From Pyrenopolyporus hunteri (Eukaryota; Ascomycota; Sordariomycetes; Xylariales; Hypoxylaceae): 64,000 bases of DNA. The notes beneath the pieces are model-generated. The model was not told where the DNA came from. It saw nothing but the letters and a program-made list of their open reading frames with translations, and did not search any database. Within the stretch, counting starts at the first letter, position 1; each line of letters begins with the position of its first letter. Positions 1 through 11,590 of this stretch are shown in pieces. Location of the stretch: the NCBI GenBank assembly GCA_902806595.1, contig CADCXC010000004.1:1674001-1738000 (forward strand). The letters are read 5' to 3'. The position numbers and the translations under genes were made by a program.

Positions 1-215
1 AATATATATTTTATATATATATTTTTTTTAATTTTTTTAATTTTTTTAATTTTTTTTTAATTTTTTTTATTTTTTAATTTTTTTTTTAATTTTTTTTTAT
101 TTTTAAAAATTAATTTTTTAATTTTTTAGTTATTTTTTAATTAATCCTTAATTAATATTAATCTAAAGGATTTTTTTTTTAGTTAATTTAGTTTTTTTTT
201 AAATTTTTTTAATCC
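1..215. repeat. AT-rich low-complexity block
   Basis: Almost pure A/T, made of runs of T and A with TATA and TTAATT steps, changing to ordinary composition near position 220. This resembles the AT-rich blocks that fungal genomes carry where repeats were mutated by RIP, or the border of an AT isochore. No open frame or recognisable transposon remnant is left in it, so the origin is inferred. Confidence 0.7.
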
Positions 216-1855
216 AGTCTTAATCCGGGGGTAGACTAAATTAACTAATTAATTTTACAACCCTACTCCTACTATACTTCTAGGTAGCCCCGCTATCTTT
301 GCTTATCTAAGCGCTGCTTGCCTAGGTATATACGTACCCTGAGGTTTATGAGAGCACGGGCAGTATCCTTATCGTTATCAGTCGTTCTAGACCTTCGACC
401 CCACCAGATGGCAAAGGACGAGGCCATCTTTTACAATTCCCATGCCATCTTTTCTTTTCCATGCATGATGGAGGTTCGTCCTCAAGTAGGTTGTCTGTTC
501 CAATCTATTAAATTAAGTAATATATCTTGGATGCTACATTGCACTTTAAGTGGCTTTCATTCGATATGTCTTCATCGCACATACGCACATACATCGCACA
601 TGCTCGAAGCTGCGCCCAATAGCACAGAGCTCATTCTGATAGTCTTTGGTTTTCACCGCCTCAATGCTCGCCGAAAATAATAAAGCCAACAGTCATGGTC
701 TCAGGCGACCAGGGTCACGACCCCACTAGGCGCCACACGATGTCAATTAGCCAATTCTATTGGCCCGTCGCCCCTGGTCCATTGGACGTCATAGCCGCTA
801 GCATGTGCTTAGAACGCCACTGTAAGGTACCTTAAACGCCTTAATCATCTTAAATTATTCATGATGCCAGCATTCGCATCTTTCTACCCGAATTGCGGAT
901 CGCAGAGGCAATCGGGCAGCCCAAAGTCGTACAGTAGCAGACACAGCTTTCTCCCAGAGGGATATATGATCAGGTTCGGTACTATACTGCCAGTATTCTC
1001 TCCCAAGAAAAGGAAGCTTCGTACAAACGACGTGCCACCGTTTGCCTTGAAGGCCCAGGCCTTTGACTGGTCCGTTTGCCCGCCACGTATGTATACTCCT
1101 GACCACGGGGCGCAGATACAACTGTCGACATATCTTATTTGAGCCTCCAATGAAGTCCATGATGAGTCCCTGAAGAGGCCCTGATGGTTAAGATCCTGGA
1201 TTTCCATATCCGCGACCCACTTCCAACTCTTACCACAAGGCCAAATTAAATCGGGGCCCCGAATCGATATTTCTTTCGACAGGGCACTGGAGCTAATACC
1301 CAAATTCATCTTAACAAATAATTTCCATACGCAGTGAGATACATATGAAAGTGTGGGTTGCGATAGACCGACTGAGCGGAATACTTGGCTAGGAAGCAAG
1401 CGAGACTTACCAGGTGGTTAGGTGTTTTCCACCTCTTCGAAGACTGTGAATCTTTTTCTTTTTTCCCATTTTGCCCGTTCCCGAGCGGGTAAGTGAGCAA
1501 CAGTCGACTTCACTACTTACCCACCTATTACGCTTCCCTACCCAAGCACCTACCATACCTACTTGGAATACAGTTAGCCACCGTAGCTGTGTACCTACCT
1601 GCCCACCCGCATACCTAGGTGTAGCTACTACCGTATGCGCGTGTAGCCAAGTCTAGGGGGGCCGCTATCTAACAAAGCAGTAGGTAGGGACCTCGAGAGT
1701 GGGAAACAAGGTTTCGTCTGGCCGGGCCGATAGGTACCTGGGACCTAGCGAATGACGAAACACTGCGGCAAACAGCCGGATTACGAGTACAGTATACAAT
1801 ACCTTCTCGAAATACCTATTTTAGGGCCACATGCATTCCACCGGCTTCGGTAAGA
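216..1855. other. Intergenic region upstream of VIP1
   Basis: No gene can be supported here. Open frames overlap one another on both strands at 855-1399 (the longest is 171 codons on the minus strand), but none has a recognisable domain or clear intron signals. The last few hundred bases before 1856 should hold the promoter and 5' leader of the inositol-pyrophosphate synthase gene. I see no convincing TATA box. Confidence 0.4.
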
Positions 1856-4800
1856 ATGGAGACTAATACAGCTAATGCCCTCCCGGGTCGCACCATCCCG
1901 GGTCGCAGTCTGAGCGTTTCTGGAAAAAGACTTTCAGCCTCTTCTTCGTGGTCCATGTCCAAAACTCGCACCGGTTCGTCGTCGTCCGTAGCCAGTAGCA
2001 TAGCCAGCTCCATAGCAAGCGGGAAGAGCAGACATGCTGAGCCTGTTGGAACCACCGACGTGTCTGTCGAACCCGCAAGCTTGTCGATGCCACCTCTGGC
2101 CAGACCACTGAAGCCGCTCCATCATCCTCCGTCCCCGTATGGGCCACGCGGGTCAGCCGGTCCTGACGTCTGGGGTGGAGACTTGAACCGCGCTAGCGCT
2201 GCAGTTATAACTGACGAGGTAGCCGTCGACGACGCCGAAAGCACTCCCAGACAACTTCCCGGTCATACGTTCCCGAACGCAGGCCCCCTTTATCAGTTGC
2301 CGGAACCCGCAGTGAATCCACCCTCTTCATTTTCGGAGCACGAATCAGGAAAGCGCGTTTCTGTCTCATCCGTCTTCTCTCTCTCCTCGTCTCGCGGCGT
2401 CGGGAGTTCTGCTCCCTCAACAAACGGCTCGGACAGCGGTGGCGCTGGTAGTGTTCAACAACGCGCCGTCTCAGGCATAATGACTTCTGGCAAAGGCTTA
2501 GGTCCGTCGCCGGGCCAATCCGAGTCTGGTGTGTCCAACGTGACGATCACGACGTCTTCTAATCCGAACCCGAATGCTCCAAACCCCGCCGGTGGTCCTC
2601 AGCTGGCTCCTCGGGACGCCCATCATACCAATCCTCTGGAACTTGTTAAGCGAGCCCCCACGCTCCCCTCCAATCCGGCCCCTCGACCCCAGGTGACAAG
2701 GTCTCGTAGCAGGGTCAAGCGTCGGTTAAGTGGGAGCACTGCGACTAGTAGCCACAGCCCTAGTAGCGACCGGGGTCCTCATTCTAGAGGGGAGAAGGAA
2801 GAGGTTAAGCCAGCGCCATGGGGGATCATCGGCGTTTGCGCGCTAGACGCCAAAGCTAGAAGCAAACCGAGCAGGAACATTCTTAACAGATTAATCGCAA
2901 ACCGCGAATTCGACGTGGTGGTATTCGGGGATAAGACAATCTTAGACGAAGGTGAGCAATCCATTAAGATCGATTCCGTGAACCGGGTAGTCCTAACTAC
3001 TATATAGAGGTGGAGAATTGGCCGATATGCGACTACTTAATCTCTTTTTACTCGGACGGCTTCCCCTTGGAGAAGGCTATCGCCTATGTTAAGGCTCGAA
3101 AACCGTTCTGTGTCAACGATGTACCAATGCAAAAGGTGCTCTGGGATAGACGGCTCTGTCTACGAATACTCGATAAGATAGAGGTGCCCACTCCGAAACG
3201 AATCGAAGTAAATCGCGACGGTGGGCCGAGTTTACTTACGCCGGATGTCGCTAAGCATGTTAAAGAAGTTACTGGGATCACCCTCGAGCCAAGCGGGCCA
3301 GAAAACTACCGTTTTCCTCGCAAAGTGGAGTTACTCGACGACGGAGATATCCTCAGCGTAGATGGTGCTTTGTTGAAAAAACCATTTGTTGAGAAACCGA
3401 CTAGCGGTGAGGACCACAACATCATCATCTATTTCCCAAAATCGACCGGCGGGGGCGCCCGGAAGCTCTTTAGGAAAATTGGCAACAAGAGCTCAGAGTT
3501 CGTCAAAGACCTCACCGTACCCCGCGCTATTACCGAGCCGCAAGGCAGCTTTATTTATGAAAAGTTTATGCAGGTTGACAACGCAGAAGATGTAAAAGCC
3601 TATACGGTTGGGCCACACTATTGCCACGCCGAGACGAGAAAATCGCCTGTCGTAGACGGTATCGTCCGGCGTAACACCCACGGTAAAGAAATTCGCTATG
3701 TTACCGCGTTGTGTCCGGAAGAGAAGGAGATCGCAAGCAAGATAGCCAACACGTTCGGCCAACGGGTTTGTGGTTTCGATTTACTTCGAGCCGGGGGCAA
3801 AAGTTATGTTATAGATGTCAATGGCTGGAGTTTCGTCAAGGATAATGAAACCTACTACGACCACTGTGCTAGTATATTGAAGGATATGTTCGTTAAGGAA
3901 AAAATCCGTCGTGGGGGACCGACGCCGCCTCTTCCATCGCCCACTATTTCCGACATTGGCGACCCACTAACCAGAGCCATCCTCAGCAGCAAGGAGAAAG
4001 ACGCGCAAGCCGGCACAAGGCATGCCAATCAGGCGAAGTCGGTCCCGAGCGTAGGCACGCTTTCGCCAGAGGAGAGCAGGGAAAGCAGGGATGAGCAGGC
4101 TGTGGGAAGCACCTCGCCGCCCAAGTCTGATTCGGGCGTGGCGGGAATCGCGGCGAGGTTGCAGAACGGCATTATCAGCCCCATGGCTTACCTTACTGGC
4201 GGTTCTGCTGCGAGCAGCTTACCAGCTACTGCACCACCAACTCATCCGACAACACCCTCAGGGGGTGCAGAAGAGAAAGCTGATCAATTAGAGCATCCGA
4301 CACCGCCACCACCTCCACCCAAACACTCGTGGAAGCTCAAAGGAATGGTATCTGTCATTCGACACGCCGATCGTACCCCGAAACAGAAGTACAAGTTCAC
4401 CTTTCACACGCAGCCATTCATCGAGCTCTTGAAAGGTCACCAAGAGGAAGTTCTCCTTATCGGAGAGCCAGCATTGGCCAGCGTCCTCGACGCGGTTGAT
4501 GTTGCCCTCAAAGCCGGCGAGGAAGACCGAAACAAGCTTAAGTCTCTTCGTAACGTCTTAGTCAAGAAAGGGGGCTGGGCGGGCACGAAAGTCCAAATCA
4601 AGCCCATGTTTCGCAAGAAAAAAACGGCCGAGATGGCAGCCGAGTCAACCCCCAAAGTCACTGAAGGGGTGAAGATGGAGTCCGAGACAGTAAACAGCCC
4701 ACCTGATAAGCCCGGAACTAAAGATGGCCCGAACCAATCTCTCACAGAAGAACAGCCGAAGACTGAAGATGGCCAGCATCGGCTTGATACATCGGAAGTA

Positions 4801-7005
4801 GTCGTATCTGACTCTGAATATCAGCCGAATCACCCACCGCGACGCCAAGACTCCATGTCTGGGGTGACGATGTCCAAGTTTACCGCAGCTGACAATAGTT
4901 TCGTTCTCGACAAGTTACAGCTCATCGTTAAGTGGGGAGGGGAGCCGACTCACTCCGCTCGATACCAGGCCCAGGAGTTAGCGCAGAACATGCGTAATGA
5001 CTATCTCCTGCTAAACCGTGACATTCTAGACCAGGTCTACGTGTTCAGCAGTTCTGAACGGAGGGTTACAGCCAGTGCCCAGATTTGGGCAGCATCGTTC
5101 ATGGAGAAGAACGATCTTCCGGAGGACTTTATTACAATACGAAAAGATCTGCTAGACGATTCCAACGCAGCAAAAGATGAGATGGACAAGGTTAAAAAGA
5201 AACTAAAAGGTTTGTTGCGAAAGGGAAATGAGCGACCATCCCAGTTCGCTTGGCCCGAAGGGATGCCAGAGCCTTCTGAAGTGCAAACGCGGGTTGTGCA
5301 GCTGATGAATTTCCATCGTCGTGTAATGCAACACAACTATAGCAAATTGCAAAGCGGTGCTGTGAACTCGCTTAACGCGATTAATACCCCCAACCCGGAT
5401 AAGGCTCATGGCGAAGGTTCCAACGCATCCATTGCCTCATCAATCTCCCAAGCAAATGCTATCAATAGCATCCAGGCCCGCTGGTGCTGCGGCGAAGATG
5501 CAGAATTATTCCGCGAACGTTGGGAGAAGCTCTTTGCAGAGTTCTGCGACCATGAGAAGGTCGATCCTAGTAAGATTTCTGAACTATACGACACGATGAA
5601 GTTTGACGCATTGCACAATCGTCAGTTCCTTGAGTGGGTGTTCACTCCACCGAAAAATATGTTAGAGGAAGAGTTTGGTATAACCATTAACCGCGATGGC
5701 AAACCGTCACCTAAGGAGTCCGAGGATAGTGGTAAATCGGCGGATGACAAGTCCGACAAAAGCCAAGTTCTCAGCTCGTCACCTGGGGACAAAGTAGGGA
5801 AACCAGAGAGGGCGGAGGGAGCAGAGAAGTCGGATAAAGCTATGAGGCGTATCTTCCATAGGAGATCGTGGATGAAGCATCCTCATGAGGTGGATAGGCC
5901 TGCTGAATATTTCCACCTACCCAAAGGCAACAACCAGACCAAAGCAAAGACAGACGAGTGCTTTGAGCCTCTTCGGGAGCTTTACCAGCTTGCTAAAGTC
6001 CTATTTGATTTCATCTGCCCACAGGAGTACGGCATTTCTGACAGTGAGAAGGTAGGTCGTCTTTGGTTTCTATAGACAATCTGGATACTGACGCCGCGCT
6101 TGCAGCTTGAGATCGGACTCCTAACATCTCTTCCGTTGCTCAAAGAGATCGTCCAGGACCTCGAAGAGATGCAGGCTTCAGATGACGCCAAATCATTCTT
6201 CTATTTTACCAAGGAATCACATATATACACATTACTAAACTGTATCCTCGAGGGTGGCATCGAGACGAAAATCAACCGAAGAACCATCCCAGAACTTGAT
6301 TATCTCTCGCAGATCTGCTTCGAACTATACGAGTCGGAGACTAAGGTGGCAGTAGATGCGCCCCTCCCTGATCAGCCTACCTTCAACTATAGCATCCGCA
6401 TCACGATCAGCCCCGGTTGCCACATCTTTGACCCGTTAGACATCCAACTGGATAGTAAACACTGCATAGGTTGTGCGCCGAGGAGGAGCCTGACGCCGCA
6501 CGCGGACTGGAAGAAAGTCATCGAAACGCTCAGAGCCAAGTTTCACCAGTAAGTTTTCCCAGCGTAGCATCGACGTCATAGCAAAAATAAGAAAAGAAGC
6601 CGTCCTTTCATTATCCTGATAACGACAGCTAACCTGCGACAATCAACCAATAGGGTCAAATTGCCCAAGACGTTCCTTGCAGTAAACCTGTCGGATGCCT
6701 TCACCTTCCAGGAGAAGGAACGCCAAAATTCCGAAGCGGATTGTCTTGAGAAAGATGCCGGTGGCAATGAAACCGACGGTCTCGAGATGAAAGCCTTGGG
6801 ATCTACTTCGCGCCCCTCGCCAACAAAGGTCGATCGCGATGACAGCACCGAAACAGCAAAGGTTGCTGACGAGCAACCTCTTCCACCCCCCGTTGCAACG
6901 GTTAATGCGACGGCTGCTCTGCCTCCGGCCGCGGATGCGGCGGGAACAGCGGCCCCTGAACCAGGAGGTTCCAACGCAGACACTGTTGGCCATCAGCAGC
7001 AGTAG
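1856..7005 (+). CDS. VIP1: Inositol hexakisphosphate / diphosphoinositol-pentakisphosphate kinase (Vip1/Asp1/PPIP5K)
   Basis: Four exons, 1856-2951, 3008-6051, 6106-6548 and 6654-7005, join in frame to 1644 residues. The first intron splits DEE/VENWP, the second SEK/LEIGLL and the third FHQ/VKLPKTF, all at conserved family positions. Residues about 1-320 are Ser/Pro-rich and look disordered. The ATP-grasp kinase runs from about 322 (GIIGVCALD) to about 690, with DVNGWSFVKDN near 635. A histidine-acid-phosphatase-like domain starts near 812 and carries RHADRTPKQK at 817 and YDTMKFDALHN downstream. It is interrupted by a charged low-complexity insert (about 890-960). The kinase adds a phosphate to IP6 or 5-IP7 to make 1-IP7 or IP8, and the second domain removes it; in fungi this affects polarity, microtubules and phosphate sensing. 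The start is the first ATG of the long first exon, and an alternative N-terminus is possible. The C-terminal tail is Ala/Pro-rich. Confidence 0.95.
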
Positions 7006-7148
7006 CAGCGGTAGCAGCGACTGTGATGACGTTAGGACGGGATGACGGTTCTGTCTGCAAGAGCGGCACGGAATCCGGATAAGGAGCCGGGTGGATTAAT
7101 AGGAGGAGGATATTGCTACCGGGAGCTTGCCTGGTGAATTACCTTGGT

Positions 7149-7180
7149 ATGGTCATGGTCATGGTCATGGTCACGGTCAT
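7149..7180. repeat. GGTCAT hexanucleotide repeat
   Basis: About five tandem copies of GGTCAT, one with a C in place of T, in the likely 3' untranslated region of VIP1, about 145 bases after its stop codon. Confidence 0.85.
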
Positions 7181-7382
7181 CGCCCTTTTCTCCCGCCCGC
7201 GTAGCAGGCGGTGAGCAAAATCTCATAATGGGGCCAGGGATCGAACGAGTGAGACAGGCATGCATGCAGCGAGGTCAAGAAAGGAAATGGTTCTGAGATA
7301 AGCGTCATGACGTGCGTCCAGGGCGGACGGGTTTTTCTTGGTCTTCATCCTCGTACTCGTCTTATGGGCATGTACGTAAGGT

Positions 7383-7680
7383 ATGTTATGCGGTATGTAT
7401 GTACGTGTGTACGTATGTAAATGCTATGTTTATGTTATGTACCCGCTACCGACAGTCGACATGGCGGGCAGGGTATGCATGTGTACAACTACTCCGTCCA
7501 TCACCTTTCAGTGTACTTGGACGAAAGGGCATGATAAGCGAACCGAGCCCACGTGGAGGTGGCTTGCCCGTGTGTCAGCGTGACAGATGATTTATTATGT
7601 ATGTGCGTGTGTATGTATGTATGTATGTAAGTATGTTATGTGGCAGGTCTGTAGGTGGGCATGTAGGTAGGGCATGCGGG
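7383..7680. repeat. TATG/TACG-rich microsatellite tract
   Basis: Interrupted TATG, TACG and TGTA repeats, densest at about 7383-7440 and 7597-7640, where uninterrupted GTAT units occur. Open frames in both halves read only as low-complexity Tyr/Val/Cys/Met and are not genes. Confidence 0.75.
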
Positions 7681-10136
7681 CGAGTCTGTATGTATGGGAA
7701 TGCTTACCTCAAAATCTCACCAAACTTTAGATTCGCAGGGCGCATAGCCGGTGCCTCGTTGGCCATGCGAGATGGTTCCTGGAAGTGGGTGCTCTTTTGG
7801 GAAGCGGGCATCCCTGACATATCATTTTCCATGATGATGTAAAGGAGGGAGGTAGCGAGCAGAAATCAACCAACTTCACCTTTCTTCTCTTTTTTTTTTC
7901 CCCCTTCTTCGCCTTTCTTCCCCCTTCACCGCCACCCTAAGAAAGGGGCGCGGCACGGAAAGTGAAAATTTTTCTTCCTCCTCTTCACCATTCTACAACC
8001 GCACCAATATTTTTTTATACACCTTCTCGGGCAACCGGCGAGCCAGCCCGTCCCTTGCGTTGCCCATCATCGATGCATCATCCAGCGTCACCGGGTTCGT
8101 CTCAGGGTCTGGGTTGGAAAGTAATAAGGAAAGTGACAGCTAGGGGAAAAGGCCCAGGCTAGATTATTAAAGGCATTGGGAATATGTATGTGAATATGCA
8201 TGTGGTGTATATCTGACATCCCGGCACTGAAGAAGCGACGTTGCAACGTTAAGCCGCGCTTCTCCCCCCCGGTCCCTAAAAGTTATCTATCGTTCGGGGT
8301 TTGAATCGGAAGTTTTGATGCGAGATATGAAAAAAAGGGGGGAGGAGGGGGAGAGGGTTTCCCGCGTGTTCTTCTCCCGTCGCCCCCTTCCTCGCAGATA
8401 GATGACTAGCATGACTGATCTGACCATTCGTTAGAATGGGGATTCGTGACAGTGACAACCCAGATTGTTGCGTCGCTGTGCGCTGGCGCCGCAGCAACTC
8501 ACATGTTTAGGTATGATGGCTGCGGCACTAATATGCATGCGCCTTGCCATACGGAGAAAAAAGAAAGTCGGTCTAAGTCTCCGAGGTCCCCTCGATCTGC
8601 CAATTGGGTTAGTGTGTAGGCATGTAAGTCCCTCGCAGCCCAGAGATATAGATATGTACCTAAAATGCAAATACGACACCTAGGGTGCCCATGGGGGGTA
8701 TGGTGGTTATGTTGGGAGGTAACCGAGGGCCGATTTCGAAGAAGAGAGGTGGTAGGGGATTAGGGAGGGGATAGACAAAAGTGATAGCTCATATTCTGTC
8801 TCGGTGCATGGAATCTGGACTATCATGAATATCTAGTCTGTAGTTCGCCCCGCCAAATTTCAGGAACCGAAAAGCGAAGGAGAAGGGAAGGGGTAAAAAG
8901 AAACCGCGGGAAAAGAATCATTAAGTCCCGAACGATCGACTACTGCGTAGTGACGGCCGCCATGTCATAAGTACGATGGGAATAGAACATGGGCCGCCGG
9001 CATCGCATGGCAGCAGATGCGGGCCGCCGCGTCACCTTAAATTGAGGCTGATTCTGAATCTTCCGGTTGGAGTGCTACTCAATAACATCGTGCACAAAGC
9101 CTCTTCGAGCAAGGCTGATAGCCAGGCCAATAATAGTCCTCACCATCTCGCGGCCAGGTTCGGAATAGCTAGCCGTCTAGGGTTCAGGGGGCGTCTAGTG
9201 TATATCAACCTTCCGGCCGTCTAATTTTACCGAACCATACTTAATGTTTGGGCAGACCGACCCTGTCTAACTGCGAGTTCGGGTCCTCTCTCTTGAGCCT
9301 TTCCCCCGTTCGAAGCCCGAGGGCCCCGTTATTAGCACCTCCTCGGGGCCCGAAGGTCGCACGGTCAACTACAAGACGCAAGTTGAGCCCATTCTCATAC
9401 CTAGGTAGGTAGGTGCTCAGGCAAATAGGCGGTGCTCAACTGACGAGTCTTACCCAGCAATAGAAACAAACAGCGTTGAGGGTGGGTCTCTCTCATACCA
9501 GATGGTTGAGCACACAGCATAGTCTGCTTTTGTATCTACGTGCATAAAGAAATAACCTCAAGCTCCCACCTCTCCGGCACCTCTACCAATTGGTTGTCTC
9601 CGTCCCCGGAGGTTTGTTGACCAGGTTGTGCGACGTGGGATCATTCAATGTGGGGGCAGAAGGTTGACGAGGATCATAGAAGGCAAAAGAGAAGCATCTA
9701 TAGTGGGGGAGGAGCAGGGAATCCAGAAACAACCCCTCAATAAGACAACAACTTACATTAATACAAGGTTGATAGATTACCAGGGGGTGGGCGAAGAATT
9801 TTCTGACAGGGCGCCTCAGCATGATGCCATATCAGACACACATGTAGCTGACTAGGTAGGAGAGCATCGTCGCCAGCCGAGAGGAGGCGGTAGATCGTGT
9901 TGCAATTTATAATAGAGACCACTAAACGGGTACTGAAACATCTCTTCGAATCTGGCCGTCTTGGCAGGGCTGGGCGACACGGAACAAGCTCACACCCCCT
10001 AAGAGAATTACGTCGACGAGCCCTGTTGAATCCTCGTCTGGTTCTACTTGGCTTATTTCCTAGGGAAACCCCTCCACAAAGAGAGTAACTATCGACCCGT
10101 GGGTGTGTTGAAGCGTTCGTCCTAAATCTGAAGATT

Positions 10137-11590
10137 ATGTCGGGGAACCCGTTCGCAATCTCACCCCTTGCTCTGTCTAACCTTAGCACCGGTATTCAGG
10201 ACGGGCCCCCTTAACACCCCAATGCTTCGCGGCGCTATATTTTCTGACCGCGCGGTGACGAAAGTCTCGCGAGCACGAGCGTCGGCAACCCTGACAACTA
10301 ATTGCATGGATAAGTACCTATTAACGTTGACCCAGGTTGGTGGGTAATTTAAATGATGTAGAGAGAATTGCGTATGAATATACGTAGTGCTGTTTTCCCG
10401 ACGACCTGTTTGCCTATCTGTCGTCGGAACCGTTGGCATCGAAACCGTTTGGAGAAAACGATGGCCTAGGACGCCTGCGTATGCGTTCACAGTACTTGAT
10501 GCGAACCATGGGAGGCGTGTTTGCCAAAGATTAATTGACCACGATTCTAGCAATAACAATGATCACGTTCAATTTCGTGAAGAACCAGTTGCCGATTCGA
10601 CTGGCCGCGTCCGGATGCTCCACGATTGGCTACGGGAAGTAAGACGACGATTGTTTGATGTGGTATTGACGGTCGACCGGTGAGCCTACCCCGGAGCTAT
10701 AACATACGAATTTGTTTCTAGGATAGTCGATACGACCTGTGACTATTCTGGATTTGTTTCCATACGCGTCCTGAGCAAGCCGGTTCCGTTAGACGAGCTT
10801 AATGTGACCGGTAGTTGGTGTTGTAGTAAATTGGTAGACTTCCGTTTTAGGCCATTTGCATCTTGTCGTGACCAACCAGAGGCGACCAACAGGCAATTGA
10901 GTGATGACTCCCGCGCATGAAAACGATGAATCTTGTGCTACAAAACACCTCCCGATCACGATTTCGATTTGTCGGGCGACAATTGGATACTCGAGCCATG
11001 AAACAATATCGGCTTTACGTCGAACACGTAGCTCATCTATAACCAGCATATTGGCCTTGCGCGCCCGTAGCCGCCCGTCGTAGGTAAGTCATGTTACGGT
11101 AGTCGGCATTGCACATTTCAAACGGCCCTGAGGATTGAGAACCAAGGAAGCTAGCCGATTGGCGTTAATGCTAACCAACGACGTCCTTAAATCACGAATT
11201 ATTACCAGGAATCCCGGCTCTGGTCGGACCTGGGGCTAAATCCGAGCCACGAGGACCGAATTGTGTACGACTCTGGAACCAACAAGCCGACGATATCAAA
11301 ACCACGTGCGACGTTTCTTTTAAAGCCTGTGCGGCAGACCTGAGTGGTGGAGATGATGGAAGCTGCTTAGAAGGTCGAACCCACACTAAACTGTAGGGCT
11401 CGGTCTCACTCGCGGTCGGGGATTTTGTGATTTGTTCAGCAAAATCTCCGGAACTTGAAATCGTGAAACCCTTGGACCGGGATGTCTTTGATAGAGTCCT
11501 TCATTTAGCGAGGCCAGTTCGCGCCCACGCAGCCTGGGAATCCAGTCCCGCTGGCCGCAGGAAGGCCGCAGGCGACGGCGCATGAAGGCC
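10137..11590 (+). pseudogene. Unrecognised coding-like remnant
   Basis: Several plus-strand frames have more protein-like composition than their surroundings. One runs from 10137 and opens with MSGNPFAISPLALSN before a stop. A second (10387 to about 10915) has a possible 42-nt intron at 10680-10721 that keeps the frame open, giving VDR/IVDTTCDYSGF across the join. A third (about 11205-11584) reads with one stop and includes VSLAVGDFVICSAKSPELE. No single intact model joins them and I recognise no family. It could be a decayed or RIP-damaged gene, or chance. No start or end is asserted; the coordinates mark the suspicious stretch only. Confidence 0.22.

Larger units (their letters stand above)
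7006..10136. other. Gene-free stretch downstream of VIP1
   Basis: The first few hundred bases are the likely VIP1 3' UTR. The rest holds microsatellites (listed separately), pyrimidine tracts near 7880-7930, and short open frames without domains. A TACCTAGGTAGGTA-type repeat lies at 9397-9414. I see no gene I can support. Confidence 0.5.

Noticed and set aside
884..1399. 171-codon minus-strand frame upstream of VIP1
   Set aside because: It overlaps other open frames on both strands, has no recognisable family and no splice support. Not listed as a gene.
7312..7842. Tyr/Val/Cys-rich frames
   Set aside because: They read through TATG/TACG microsatellites and have no other coding evidence.
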